DNA of 64,000 nucleotides, from positions 62,001-126,000 of the forward strand of contig JACJOC010000012.1 of NCBI GenBank assembly GCA_014695345.1. Direction: 5' to 3'. Position numbers and translations under genes: made by a program. Positions within the stretch are counted from its first letter, which is position 1, and every line of letters begins with the position of its first letter. Under the pieces are notes generated by a model. It was not told the origin of the DNA. It saw only the letters and a list, made by a program, of their open reading frames with translations, and searched no databases. This stretch comes from Cyanobacteria bacterium FACHB-471. Lineage in GTDB: Bacteria; Cyanobacteriota; Cyanobacteriia; Elainellales; Elainellaceae. This document shows, one piece after another, positions 36,821 through 46,199 of the stretch.

Positions 36821-37773
36821 CACTTAGCACTAACTCCAACAGCAGCGGGAGGCTGCTTGGGCTTCAGCGATTCCGTCTCACTAACAAATCCGGTAACAGA
36901 AATTGCTTCAAGGTCGGCAGTTTGTGATGTGCGCCAGCAGATCACAGCAGGAACCACCCCTAAAACAACTCCCAGAACAACCGGAATCCAGATTCCAGCA
37001 GCCAAACTCATCACCGTGGCGAAAACAAAATTGCCCAGGTAGATGACGATCGGCAGATTCAGTTGAGAACGCTGCAAGACGGGCTGTCGCGTGCGCCAAA
37101 ATAGAGCCGCTACCGTCATAAACACTGCACCTGTACCCATCCATCCAGCAAAGTTTTGGTAGGGCATTCCAAAGAAAGCTCCGGGCTGATGCCAGTACCA
37201 GAAGGGCATTGCCGTTTGGCTCATAGCTGGATCAAGCACAAAATCCCAAGAGGTGAGTAGCAAAGCGCCCAGGGCGATCGCCACAATTTGTCTCAACCAG
37301 CCAAACTTGGGCAGATCACCTGCCACATTCACCTGACCAATTCCCAACCCGGCACGAGCTAGGAGGTAAGAGGCTAAACCCAGGTAGAACCAGGACAGAG
37401 GGATAGTAAATGGCACCAGACCTGCAATTTTGTACCCCAAGCCACTCAAGTAGCTGTAGTCGCTAAAAGGAAAGCCAGTGCTAGTTCCCAGTAGCTCACT
37501 GCTTAAAGAAATTAGAATTGCTGGCAGCATAAAGACTAGCCAGTTGCGTAGACCCAGCGTGCGATAGGCATAAACCGCAACGGCAATCGCCCCCAGTAAA
37601 ATATAAACCACACCACCGCCAGCCATACTCCACCGAAAGAGAGTTTGTCCCGCAGGCAGCAGTGAGAGAAATTCAGGATGCGGCATCACCAGCAGCAACC
37701 CTGCCAACCCGAAAGCCATTGCTCCGAGGTGACCAATCAGACAGAAGCGTTCAGCAGTAACCAGTTGCTTCAT
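36820..37773 (-). CDS. cruF: Carotenoid 1',2'-hydratase CruF
   Basis: 317 residues with about eight membrane helices and the conserved word LLTSWDFVLDPAMSQTAMPF, typical of the CruF/bisanhydrobacterioruberin hydratase family. It hydrates the psi end of gamma-carotene-type intermediates in myxoxanthophyll synthesis, acting in the membrane. It is the first gene of a tight unit with cruG and a ZIP transporter. The ATG at 37773 is followed by MKQLVTAERFCLIGHLGAM. The C-terminal tail (about 30 residues, Thr/Ser/Pro-rich) is probably cytoplasmic and flexible. Confidence 0.9.
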   Translation of the reverse strand: MKQLVTAERFCLIGHLGAMAFGLAGLLLVMPHPEFLSLLPAGQTLFRWSMAGGGVVYILLGAIAVAVYAYRTLGLRNWLVFMLPAILISLSSELLGTSTGFPFSDYSYLSGLGYKIAGLVPFTIPLSWFYLGLASYLLARAGLGIGQVNVAGDLPKFGWLRQIVAIALGALLLTSWDFVLDPAMSQTAMPFWYWHQPGAFFGMPYQNFAGWMGTGAVFMTVAALFWRTRQPVLQRSQLNLPIVIYLGNFVFATVMSLAAGIWIPVVLGVVLGVVPAVICWRTSQTADLEAISVTGFVSETESLKPKQPPAAVGVSAK

Positions 37774-38055
37774 TACAAACTCTCCAAAGTAGGATGCTTA
37801 ACGAGAGCTTCCCATTAGTTTACAAATGTTTAAGAAAAATCTGGTGACAGAATAGTACCGCAAAATCAGCAGATTTGTAAATTTCACTTCCTATATTAGG
37901 TTGAATATTTTGGAGCAGGCTCCGCTTCAAGATACTCTGCCTTAGTTGGTATAAGTATCCCTGGATTCTATAGACTTGCTAGAGAAACATGATGTGCAAT
38001 TGGGTACATCTTTGCAAGTACAGTTTCTTCTTATTGCATTTAGCTAGGGATTACG

Positions 38056-39276
38056 GTGTTTTTAGAAACTATCTTGATTGGGTTAGGAATTGTTGCGCTG
38101 CTGCTGGTACTGGGTGCCTTGGCGCTAGAAATTCGGTATCGCCGCCATCCCGGAAACGATCTGGTGATGACATCGGGCGACTGGAATTTGGAGGTATACG
38201 AACCTCATCGCTACCTGCTGGTAGGCGAACCGGAACTGCCCAGCCGTAGCCCCAGAGTCGAAATCATGGTGTTGGAAGTTGAAGCCGATGTGACGCTGCT
38301 CTCCAAGGGAAGCTTGGACGAGATTACGCACACGATTAAAGTCACACCACGCCATCCCGATACGCCAGCCCGACCGGATGGTTACTGGTTTGGCTACATC
38401 ATTAAGCGCCACAAGACCACCCGTCTAGAAGTGTCGCTCGACATTCGTGGAAAAGAGCTAAACCAGCTTCAGGCAGCCTGGGTACGAATTCGTTACTTGA
38501 CCTACGGTCCACGCGGCAGAATTCCCAAAGTTTGCCATGTGATCGTGCCCCTCAAGTTTCCGGCAACGGAAGATTCACAACGTTGGCGGCCTACGCTTCA
38601 TGCCGATGTTCTGCCGGTTAAAACTCACCTGCTGACTCAGCTGGACAATCCAGTTGAAATTGTTAAGCGGTATGTGATGCCCCATGCTCAACCCGGAGAT
38701 ATTGTCACGATTGGCGAAACGCCTGTAGCCGTGATGCAGGGACGGTTTCACCATCCTAGTGAAGTGCGTCCGGGATGGGTGGCGAAGCGGCTGTGTTTCT
38801 ACTTCATGACGACTTCCACGCTGTCTTCTGCCTGCGGAATGCAGACGCTGGTGGATATTGTTGGTCCAGTGCGGGTGGTGTTTGCGTTTGTAGCGGGGGC
38901 GATCGCCAAAAAATTCCTTAACCAACCGGGGATGTTCTACCAGCTTGCAGGCGAACAGGCCCGACTAATTGACGACGTAACGGGCACTTTGCCTCCCTAC
39001 GATCAGTTCATTGTGTTGGGTCCGGAAAACCCGCAGCAAGTGGTGGATCAGATCAAAGCCGAGACAGGTCTGTCTGCCGCGATCGTCGATGTGAATGATC
39101 TCAAAGCAGTTAATATAGTGGCATCCACTTCTGGTATTCCAAAAGGTTTACTAGAGCAAGCTTTGGTCAGTAACCCGGCTGGCAACGACGACCAACAAAC
39201 GCCAGTGGTGTTAATTCGCCCAACTGAAACAGCCGTTAACCCAAAGTCTGCCCAACATTCAAAGCCAACGACTTGA
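38056..39276 (+). CDS. CofE-like (F420-0:gamma-glutamyl ligase-related) protein
   Basis: 406 residues. One N-terminal membrane segment (LETILIGLGIVALLLVLGAL) anchors a long soluble part. The central region (QPGDIVTIGETPVAVMQGRF and later LVDIVGPVRVVFAFVAGAIA) resembles the CofE superfamily that adds glutamate to coenzyme F420. Most cyanobacteria are thought not to use the full F420 pathway, so the true substrate is unknown. The start is a GTG at 38056 with GGGA upstream. It is divergent from the cruF operon and has no same-strand partner. Confidence 0.75.
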   Translation: MFLETILIGLGIVALLLVLGALALEIRYRRHPGNDLVMTSGDWNLEVYEPHRYLLVGEPELPSRSPRVEIMVLEVEADVTLLSKGSLDEITHTIKVTPRHPDTPARPDGYWFGYIIKRHKTTRLEVSLDIRGKELNQLQAAWVRIRYLTYGPRGRIPKVCHVIVPLKFPATEDSQRWRPTLHADVLPVKTHLLTQLDNPVEIVKRYVMPHAQPGDIVTIGETPVAVMQGRFHHPSEVRPGWVAKRLCFYFMTTSTLSSACGMQTLVDIVGPVRVVFAFVAGAIAKKFLNQPGMFYQLAGEQARLIDDVTGTLPPYDQFIVLGPENPQQVVDQIKAETGLSAAIVDVNDLKAVNIVASTSGIPKGLLEQALVSNPAGNDDQQTPVVLIRPTETAVNPKSAQHSKPTT

Positions 39277-39423
39277 GCAAGATCAATTCTGGGGCTGATA
39301 GATTTTGGAATTGCTGTCAAGATAGTAATGACGACTGAATAGTTAACCCTGGCTAAAGGCGATCGCTCACCGATCGTTTTATTAGCGATAGACGGCGTAG
39401 ACGCAAGTTGGACCTTATATCCC

Positions 39424-40680
39424 ATGACTTCAGCGCTTCCTCAAACCACAAACATTACCGTTCGCCCATTCCAATTCCGGGATTTGGAGGCGATCGCGCA
39501 TTTCTCGTTGGAAGGGGCCGAGGTCGAGCAGCAAAGCGTCTCCCTCAAGCTGGGGCAACGCCTCCAGCACCTTCGTCGCTGGTATGGACTACTCAAGTTT
39601 CTCAGCCTATTTCCCAACCCACTTCAGCATCTCTTCTCAGCCTACGTTGCTGAGCAAGGGAACCGAATCCAGGGAATTATTCAAGTTTCTCCGTTTAACC
39701 GCACGCGCAGCACCTGGAAAGTTGATCAGGTCGCGGTTGAGGCGATCGCTCCCGCCAAGGGCGACCAACCGCTTTCCTCAGACATTGGCTCACAGCTATT
39801 GCGCTACTGCTTCCAGGCAATTTGGGAAGCGCGAACCTGGCTGATTGAGGTAGATGTGAATGACAAGTCTGCCCTGGCACTCTATCGCCAAAACGGATTT
39901 CAGTCTTTGGCAGAGATGACCTATTGGGCGATCGCCCCAGAGCTACTTGAAGCTCTGGCAGAGCGCGAACCTGACCTGCCCAACTTGCTGCCTGTCAGCA
40001 ATGCGGATGCGTCTCTGTTGCACCAGCTTGATACGGCCTCCATGCCGCCTCTGGTGCGTCAGGTATTCGACCGCCAAATTTCAGACTTCAAGACGAGTCT
40101 ACTGGGTTCCTTCTACTACGGCATGACCAACTGGGTTAGCCACACCGAAGTGATTAGCAGCTATGTGTTTGAGCCGCAGCGCAAGGCCGCTATTGGCTAC
40201 TTCCAGATTAAGCTTTGCCGTGATGGAAGCCGTCCTCACGTGGCGCAGCTTACGGTTCACCCGGCTTACACCTGGCTCTACCCAGAGCTGCTGTCACAGA
40301 TGGCGCGAATTGCTCAGGAATTCCCAGCTCAAACGTTGCGGCTAGCTTCAGCGGACTACCAGCCAGAACGGGAAGAATATCTGCAGCAAATTGGAGCCAG
40401 CCGCACTGAGCACACCTTGATGATGTCGCGCTCCGTCTGGCATAAACTGCGCGAGGCAAAGCCTGTCTCTCTCGAAGGGCTACACCTCTCCGAGGTACTG
40501 CAAGGCTTCCAGCCCGCCCGCAAGCCTGTTCCCAGTCGTATTTCTTTGATTAAGTCAATTCCGCCGTTGCCGCAGCCTGGATCTGGGCAAGCTCCATCGG
40601 TCCCACAGGCTGATTCCCAGCCTCCCAACTCCGCAGACAATACTCTGCCCGACTTACCCGATAGTCCCAATCTAGGATGA
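39424..40680 (+). CDS. Double-GNAT N-acetyltransferase family protein
   Basis: 418 residues. Residues about 10-180 form one GNAT fold (ITVRPFQFRDLEAIAHFSLE, YVAEQGNRIQGIIQV, WLIEVDVNDKSALALYRQNG FQ). Residues about 185-340 form a second, degenerate one (PHVAQLTVHPAYTWLYPELL). A Pro/Ser-rich tail of about 60 residues ends the protein. The substrate is unknown. The stop overlaps the ruvX start by 4 nt (ATGA), so the two are translationally coupled; the pairing with ruvX recurs in cyanobacteria as I recall, but I cannot check it here. Confidence 0.8.
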   Translation: MTSALPQTTNITVRPFQFRDLEAIAHFSLEGAEVEQQSVSLKLGQRLQHLRRWYGLLKFLSLFPNPLQHLFSAYVAEQGNRIQGIIQVSPFNRTRSTWKVDQVAVEAIAPAKGDQPLSSDIGSQLLRYCFQAIWEARTWLIEVDVNDKSALALYRQNGFQSLAEMTYWAIAPELLEALAEREPDLPNLLPVSNADASLLHQLDTASMPPLVRQVFDRQISDFKTSLLGSFYYGMTNWVSHTEVISSYVFEPQRKAAIGYFQIKLCRDGSRPHVAQLTVHPAYTWLYPELLSQMARIAQEFPAQTLRLASADYQPEREEYLQQIGASRTEHTLMMSRSVWHKLREAKPVSLEGLHLSEVLQGFQPARKPVPSRISLIKSIPPLPQPGSGQAPSVPQADSQPPNSADNTLPDLPDSPNLG

Positions 40681-41099
40681 TCTCAGCGCTGGGATTAGAT
40701 GTCGGTAAAAAGCGAATTGGAGTCGCAGGCTGCGATCGCACAGGATTAATCGCAACCGGACTAACTACCATCGAGCGCCGTTCTTTCCTGCAAGACGTAG
40801 AAGAGTTTCGCTGCATCGTTGAGGAACGTGAGGTGCAAATTCTCGTTGTTGGCTTGCCCTACACGATGGATGGCTCTATAGGGTTTCAGGCAAAACAGGT
40901 GCAGAAATTTGCTAGTCGGCTGAGTACAGCGCTTCAGCTTCCAGTGGAATACGTAGACGAGCGGCTGACTTCCTTCGAGGCAGAACAGGCTTTGCTGGCA
41001 GAAAATCGCTCCCCTTCGCGCAACAAAGCTTTAATCGACCGTAAAGCCGCCGCCATTATTTTGCAGCAATGGCTTGATGCGAGACGCAATTCTCAATAG
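40677..41099 (+). CDS. ruvX: Holliday junction resolvase-like RuvX/YqgF
   Basis: 140 residues with an RNase H-like fold: LGLDVGKKRIGVAGCDRTG at the start, ILVVGLPYTMDG in the centre, VEYVDERLTSFEAEQALL, and NKALIDRKAAAIILQQWLD at the end carry the usual acidic residues. The family processes the 5' end of pre-16S rRNA and was earlier described as a Holliday junction resolvase. The start overlaps the preceding gene (ATGA at 40677-40680). Confidence 0.95.
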   Translation: MISALGLDVGKKRIGVAGCDRTGLIATGLTTIERRSFLQDVEEFRCIVEEREVQILVVGLPYTMDGSIGFQAKQVQKFASRLSTALQLPVEYVDERLTSFEAEQALLAENRSPSRNKALIDRKAAAIILQQWLDARRNSQ

Positions 41100-41148
41100 G
41101 GCCGTTTCGGTATAGTTAGGGTACAAACAAAATTCAATCAGGTTAGTT

Positions 41149-41763
41149 ATGGTTCAAGTACAAATCATTGTCTTTGATGGATTTGATGAGCTTGATGCGA
41201 TCGCTCCCTTTGAAGTTTTGCAGACTGCGGCAGCGATGGGGGCTGACGTCCAGGCAGAACTGGTCACTCTAGACGGCTCCACAGAGATTATTGCAGCCCA
41301 CGGCTTACGGATTCAGCCGTGGGCAAAGCTCAGGGATCAACTAGACATTTTGATTGTGCCAGGTGGAGGTTGGGGAGATCGGGCCAAGCAAGGAGCATGG
41401 GCAGAAGCCCAGAGAGGCAAAATACCCGCAGCAATTTCTCGGTTGCACCAGAGTGGCACAACAATTGCTTCAGTGTGTACAGGTGGGATGTTAGTTGCTA
41501 GCGCAGGACTGCTAAAAGGTCGTCCAGCCGTCACTCACCATGTGGCGATAGAAGAGTTGAAAGCCATGGGTGCAGAAATCGTCAATGCTCGTGTTGTAGA
41601 TGATGGCGACATCGTCACAGCCGGAGGCGTCACTTCTGGTATAGACCTGTCGCTGTGGTTATTGGAACGATATCTTAGCCCTCAAGTCGCTTATGAGGTA
41701 GAGCAAGAACTAGAGTACGAGCGTCGGGGTGTCGTATGGCAAACAGTTAAAAACGCCCTCTAA
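41149..41763 (+). CDS. DJ-1/PfpI family protein
   Basis: 204 residues. The class I glutamine amidotransferase-like fold has the nucleophile Cys110 in IASVCTGGMLVAS, with VFDGFDELDAIAPFEV supplying the acidic partner and VVDDGDIVTAGGVTSGIDLS near the end. This pattern is closest to the isonitrile hydratase/AraC-N-terminal branch of DJ-1 proteins. The enzyme activity cannot be given. A spacer of 49 bp separates it from ruvX on the same strand, with GTTAGTT directly before the ATG and no strong ribosome site. Confidence 0.88.
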   Translation: MVQVQIIVFDGFDELDAIAPFEVLQTAAAMGADVQAELVTLDGSTEIIAAHGLRIQPWAKLRDQLDILIVPGGGWGDRAKQGAWAEAQRGKIPAAISRLHQSGTTIASVCTGGMLVASAGLLKGRPAVTHHVAIEELKAMGAEIVNARVVDDGDIVTAGGVTSGIDLSLWLLERYLSPQVAYEVEQELEYERRGVVWQTVKNAL

Positions 41764-42062
41764 AGGGAAACTGGAGCTGCCGAACTAGCCTTCCTATGCT
41801 AGAGCCTAGTCACCCAGCAAATCACCCAAAATCACGACAAACTTGTTTTAACCTTCTTGCTGAAACGCATGAGTGGAGATAACTTCTGGGAGAGGGCGAG
41901 TCAAATCAACCCAATTAGAATTATTCAGGGAGTGAAACGGATCTAGTCATGCTGTAAAGTTTTTTGTGGCGGGGCTGTAGTAATACTCCTTGCCGATCGC
42001 TCTCATCCTGAAATTCAGGGAGCAGCATACAGCAAGACGCAAGTTGTGATCAGAGGAATAGC

Positions 42063-42662
42063 ATGACCGATTCAGATATGAGCAGAGAGAATCCGGGAAT
42101 GGATGCAGACGAGGCAGACATCGACGCACCAACCGTCAGCTTGACCGATGAACAGGGGCGATCGCTGCTTTGCTATGTCGAACGTTCTTTGGAAGTTGAG
42201 GGTAAAGAGTACGTGCTGCTGATGCCCGTTGACAACCCCATTGAGATTTTTGCTTGGGAAGCAGATGAAGAAGATGAGGATGAAGAAACTCTGATCGACA
42301 TCGAAGATGAGGAAATTGATGACATTTTCCCAACTGCCCGTGCAGTTTTGGCGGAGCAAGACCTCACCCTCAATCGCTCAGCGCTGACTCTGACTGCTAG
42401 CGGAGATCTGCCAGCAGCAACCGAAGATGACATCATCACCTTAGACATTGGCGAAGATGAAGCCAACCTGGACTCTGAGCAGTTTCAGCTTTTGACAAAC
42501 TTTTATTACGAAGAGCAAGAATACGCTGTTTGTACGCCGCTCGATCCTCTTTTATTTTTCGCTCGGATGAATTCGGAAGGCAACCCTGAACTGCTTTCGC
42601 CAGAAGAATTTCAACTGATGCGATCGCAGTTAGAAGATCAGCTATTTGACGATCTGGAGTAG
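42063..42662 (+). CDS. DUF3727 domain acidic protein
   Basis: 199 residues, strongly acidic (WEADEEDEDEETLIDIEDEE). Two similar halves, SLTDEQGRSLLCYVERSLEV and LTNFYYEEQEYAVCTPLDPL, are DUF3727-type modules. The family is confined to cyanobacteria and plants and its function is unknown. It precedes mltG and yqeG on the same strand, an order common in cyanobacteria, which suggests an envelope-related role (inference). Start ATG at 42063. Confidence 0.88.
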   Translation: MTDSDMSRENPGMDADEADIDAPTVSLTDEQGRSLLCYVERSLEVEGKEYVLLMPVDNPIEIFAWEADEEDEDEETLIDIEDEEIDDIFPTARAVLAEQDLTLNRSALTLTASGDLPAATEDDIITLDIGEDEANLDSEQFQLLTNFYYEEQEYAVCTPLDPLLFFARMNSEGNPELLSPEEFQLMRSQLEDQLFDDLE

Positions 42663-42853
42663 ATCTCTCTTTTAGACCTAGAACGGGTGGCGATCGCCAC
42701 TCCCGCTATTTTCCATATCCTATTTCCCAAATTGGGGTAAGCGCTCTTTTGGGGTGATGGCTTATGGCAACTTCACCCCCCCTCACTCACATCACTCTTC
42801 ACTAGGCTTCACGATGAACGATTGATCTACCCATTCTCAAACCACAAGATCTC

Positions 42854-43996
42854 ATGACAGTCACCCAGCGCATCTCCAAGTGGTTCTTTTACCTGATTGT
42901 TTTTCCTGCGACGCTCGGTCTGTGTGGATGGCAAGGTTGGGTTTGGTGGAGTTGGGCAAACGCGCCCGCAGATGCTGCAACCGAACAGCTTGCTACAGCT
43001 GAACAACCGACTACAACTGAACAGCCTGCTACAGCCGAACAGCCTGCCCCAACTGAAGCCAAAACAGTTCAGTTTCAAATTTCAGAAGGCACGTCAGCCC
43101 AACAGATTGGGCAAGACCTTGAAGCTGCAGGTTTGATTCGTTCTACAACGGCCTGGAATTTGTGGACTCGCTGGCAAACGTTGCAAAATCGTGAGGGTGG
43201 CTTTTTAGCTGGCACTTACGCACTGTCACCGAGTGAACCGATGGAGGCGATCGCCAACAAAATTTGGCGGGGAGAAGTCGTCCAGCTCAGCTTCACCATT
43301 CCTGAGGGATGGTCGACTAAGGAAATGGCGGAATACTTTGAAGAGCAAGGCTTTTTCACTGCTCAGGAGTTTCTAGCTGCGACTCGGCAAGTTCCGCGTG
43401 ACCAATATCCCTGGATACCCCGGCAGCTTCCCCTTCTAGAAGGGTTCCTTTATCCCGACACCTACCAGGTTGAGGATGAGGTAACACCTGAATCTGTAAT
43501 TAACCAGATGCTAGATCGTTTTGAGCAGGTTGCCCTACCGGTTTATCAGCAGGGACAAACGCAATTTTCCTTGCTGGAATGGGTGACACTCGCTAGCATC
43601 GTCGAACGAGAAGCAGTAATCAGCGAAGAGCGTCCTCAGATTGCTAGCGTGTTTGCCCGTCGCTTGCGGGAGAACATTCCCCTAGGAGCTGACCCCACGG
43701 TTGAATATGCCCTTGGCATTCGCCAAACTCCAGAGCAACCTTTAACCTTGGACGAGGTCAACACGCCATCTCCTTACAACACCTATGTCAACACAGGGTT
43801 GCCCCCTACGCCGATCGCCAGTCCAGGTGTGTCTAGCTTGGAAGCTTCTCTAAACCCAGCCTATACGGAATATCTCTTTTTTGTCGCCCGCTATGATGGG
43901 ACTCACGTCTTTAGTCGTACTCTGGCAGAACATGAAGCTGCCCAAGCTGCCATTCAAGACGATATAGCAGCTCAGCAACAAGGCAGTGAAAACTAG
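42854..43996 (+). CDS. mltG: Endolytic transglycosylase MltG
   Basis: 380 residues. A short cytoplasmic end and one membrane anchor (WFFYLIVFPATLGLCGWQGW) lead to a Thr/Glu/Gln/Pro linker of repeated five-residue units (ATAEQP, TTTEQP, ATAEQP), encoded by 15-bp DNA repeats at about 42985-43055. A LysM-like part (FQISEGTSAQQIGQDLEAAG) and the YceG catalytic domain with the Glu of LASIVEREAVISEE follow. MltG cuts nascent glycan strands at the outer face of the membrane and is thought to end chain growth. It lies between DUF3727 and yqeG. Confidence 0.95.
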   Translation: MTVTQRISKWFFYLIVFPATLGLCGWQGWVWWSWANAPADAATEQLATAEQPTTTEQPATAEQPAPTEAKTVQFQISEGTSAQQIGQDLEAAGLIRSTTAWNLWTRWQTLQNREGGFLAGTYALSPSEPMEAIANKIWRGEVVQLSFTIPEGWSTKEMAEYFEEQGFFTAQEFLAATRQVPRDQYPWIPRQLPLLEGFLYPDTYQVEDEVTPESVINQMLDRFEQVALPVYQQGQTQFSLLEWVTLASIVEREAVISEERPQIASVFARRLRENIPLGADPTVEYALGIRQTPEQPLTLDEVNTPSPYNTYVNTGLPPTPIASPGVSSLEASLNPAYTEYLFFVARYDGTHVFSRTLAEHEAAQAAIQDDIAAQQQGSEN

Positions 43997-44142
43997 CTAC
44001 CGCAGGAATCTGTGGGGGTCAACTGTAGGGATCAACAACCAAGTGTATCCAAACCCATCTAAGATTGAGACGGAGTAGCCCTGGTATCGCTTAGGGCATC
44101 TTCAACCAAGAGGGCAAACGTTATCTGAACTTCAATCCTTTT

Positions 44143-44688
44143 ATGTCCTGGGGCAAACTGTTACAACCTGATCTAATTTTGGGAGACTCGATTTTAAGTT
44201 TGTCTCCTAAGCTGTTACAGCATTACAACCTGAAGGGGTTGGTGTTGGACGTAGACGAAACCCTGGTACCCATGAGTGCTGCCGAAGTTTCAGAAGAACT
44301 ACGGCAGTGGGTCGAGGAAATTCGCCCATCGGTAGCGCTGTGGCTGGTCAGCAATAACCTGAGTCAAAACCGGATTAGCCGCATTGCTCAGTCGCTTAAC
44401 CTGCCCTACATTTTGGGCGCACGTAAGCCTTCTCGTCGCAAGCTGAGGCAAGCCGTCGAGGCAATGGGTATTCCAGTCGAGCATGTGGCAATGGTGGGCG
44501 ATCGCCTCTTCACCGATGTTCTAGCAGGAAATCGGCTAGGCATGTTTACAGTTTTGGTCGAGCCGATGGTCAATCCCGCTAAAGTTGCCCGGCGACACCC
44601 AGTGCGAACTGTGGAAGTTTGGCTTTCGCAAATCTTAGGAGCTTCCCTGACCCAGCAACATAACTTTACAAAACCTGATGAATTCTAA
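44143..44688 (+). CDS. YqeG family HAD IIIA-type phosphatase
   Basis: 181 residues. HAD motif I LDVDETLVP, motif II VSNN, the Lys in KPSRRKLR, and motif IV VGDRLFTDVLAGNRLG make it a YqeG-type phosphatase. Related proteins in plants and cyanobacteria act as phosphatidylglycerophosphate phosphatases, so a role in phosphatidylglycerol synthesis is possible. It follows mltG and is followed by a terminator hairpin at 44819. Confidence 0.9.
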   Translation: MSWGKLLQPDLILGDSILSLSPKLLQHYNLKGLVLDVDETLVPMSAAEVSEELRQWVEEIRPSVALWLVSNNLSQNRISRIAQSLNLPYILGARKPSRRKLRQAVEAMGIPVEHVAMVGDRLFTDVLAGNRLGMFTVLVEPMVNPAKVARRHPVRTVEVWLSQILGASLTQQHNFTKPDEF

Positions 44689-44818
44689 AGAATGTAAATA
44701 TAAAGAAAACCTTAAAGCAGCCAGGACAATCCAATTTTTCTGGCATTCTACTAATAGATTAAATGGGGTCAGCAAATATAAAGACCCTAGCCCATAAATC
44801 CCTATGAATACTCTGTAG

Positions 44819-44850
44819 AGCGCCAGTCCGGCTTTTGTAGGGCTGGCGCT
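44819..44850 (+). terminator. Terminator hairpin after yqeG
   Basis: Arms AGCGCCAG (44819-44826) and CTGGCGCT (44843-44850) with extra CC/GG pairs inside the loop, followed by TTTGC. It lies between yqeG and proB. Confidence 0.7.
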
Positions 44851-44987
44851 TTGCACATTGGGAGACTTAACGCTGTACTAAGGGACTAGGACCGGAGCAG
44901 AGGGCTAAATTCCCAAAGTGTCAGAGGTTAGTGAAAAATGAATAGCAGATCGTTGAGTGTTCGTTACAAAAGTTTTACTCCACTCTC

Positions 44988-46106
44988 ATGAAGGCAGCCC
45001 AGACTTTAGTCATCAAAATCGGTACTTCTAGCTTGACTCAAGCGGATAGCGGCTATCTCGCACTCTCCACGATTGCGGCTTTAGTAGAAATGCTCAGCCA
45101 ACTGCGTCGCCAGGGGCATCAGGTGATTTTGGTATCATCGGGTGCCGTTGGCATTGGCTGTGCTCGACTCGGCATGAGCGAACGCCCCCGCACCATAGCA
45201 ATGAAGCAAGCCGTCGCCGCTGTCGGACAGGGAAGACTGATGCGGGTCTATGACGATTTATTTACCTCGCTCCAGCAGCCGATCGCCCAGGTGTTGTTAA
45301 CTCGCAGCGACCTGGTGCAGCGCAGCCGCTATGTCAACGCCTATCGCACGTTCCGCCAATTGCTGAAGTTGGGAGTGGTACCAATTGTCAATGAGAACGA
45401 TACGCTAGCCGTCGATGAGCTAAAGTTTGGCGACAACGATACGCTTTCAGCGATGGTGGCGAGTTTAGTGGAGGCAGATTGGCTGTTTCTGCTCACGGAT
45501 GTCGATCGCCTCTATTCTGCTGATCCTCGCTCCAATCCTGACGCTAAACCGATTAGTCTGATAGACAAATTTGACCAACTGGAAGCACTCAATGTGGAAG
45601 TGGGCGATCGCGGCTCTGCGTGGGGCACAGGTGGCATGGTGACAAAAATTGCAGCCGCCCGAATTGCCGCAAATGCTGGAGTTCGCACGGTGATTACAGA
45701 AGGGCGATCGCCCCATAACATTGAGAAAATCCTTCAAGGAGAAGCCTTGGGAACCCAGTTTCAGCCACAGCCACAGCCATTCAACGCTCGAAAGCGCTGG
45801 ATTGCTCACGGACTGGTGCCTGCCGGAAAGCTGTATCTCGATCCGGGTGCGGTCACTGCCATTTCTCAGGCAGGCAAATCACTCTTGGCAGCCGGGATTG
45901 CTGAAGTCGAGGGAGAGTTTCAAAGCCAGGATGCTGTGCAATTGTGCGATCGCAGCGGACAGGAGGTCGCTAGAGGCATCGTTAACTACAGCAGCAGTGA
46001 GCTACAAAAAATTAGAGGAGTTCACTCCGATAAAATTTCAGGGATTTTGGGCTATTCAGGCGCAGAAACAGTAGTTCATCGTGACAACTTAGTTTTGAAT
46101 ACCTGA
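44988..46106 (+). CDS. proB: Glutamate 5-kinase
   Basis: 372 residues. The amino acid kinase domain begins [12 protein letters not shown] and includes [36 protein letters not shown] and [15 protein letters not shown]; a C-terminal PUA domain follows ([18 protein letters not shown] to IRGVHSDKI). ProB phosphorylates glutamate in the first step of proline synthesis. It stands alone between a terminator hairpin and a perfect palindrome. Start ATG at 44988. Confidence 0.97.
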   Translation: MKAAQTLVIKIGTSSLTQADSGYLALSTIAALVEMLSQLRRQGHQVILVSSGAVGIGCARLGMSERPRTIAMKQAVAAVGQGRLMRVYDDLFTSLQQPIAQVLLTRSDLVQRSRYVNAYRTFRQLLKLGVVPIVNENDTLAVDELKFGDNDTLSAMVASLVEADWLFLLTDVDRLYSADPRSNPDAKPISLIDKFDQLEALNVEVGDRGSAWGTGGMVTKIAAARIAANAGVRTVITEGRSPHNIEKILQGEALGTQFQPQPQPFNARKRWIAHGLVPAGKLYLDPGAVTAISQAGKSLLAAGIAEVEGEFQSQDAVQLCDRSGQEVARGIVNYSSSELQKIRGVHSDKISGILGYSGAETVVHRDNLVLNT

Positions 46107-46132
46107 TGCAGCTTCAATCCGGTTACCTTCTC

Positions 46133-46175
46133 AACAGAAACGGAGGGAGGGCTAAGCCCTCCCTCCGTTTCTGTT
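46133..46175. terminator. 21-bp perfect palindrome, bidirectional terminator
   Basis: Perfect 21-bp arms (46133-46153, starting AACAGAAACGGAGGG; 46155-46175) around one base, between the convergent proB and the barrel-protein gene. Purine-rich on one side, pyrimidine-rich on the other. Confidence 0.8.
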
Positions 46176-46199
46176 ACTGAATTAAGTGCCTACCGATCT

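Noticed and set aside
42985-43055. 15-bp repeats considered as a non-coding tandem repeat
   Set aside because: They are in frame and encode the Thr/Glu/Gln/Pro linker of MltG, so they are part of the protein.
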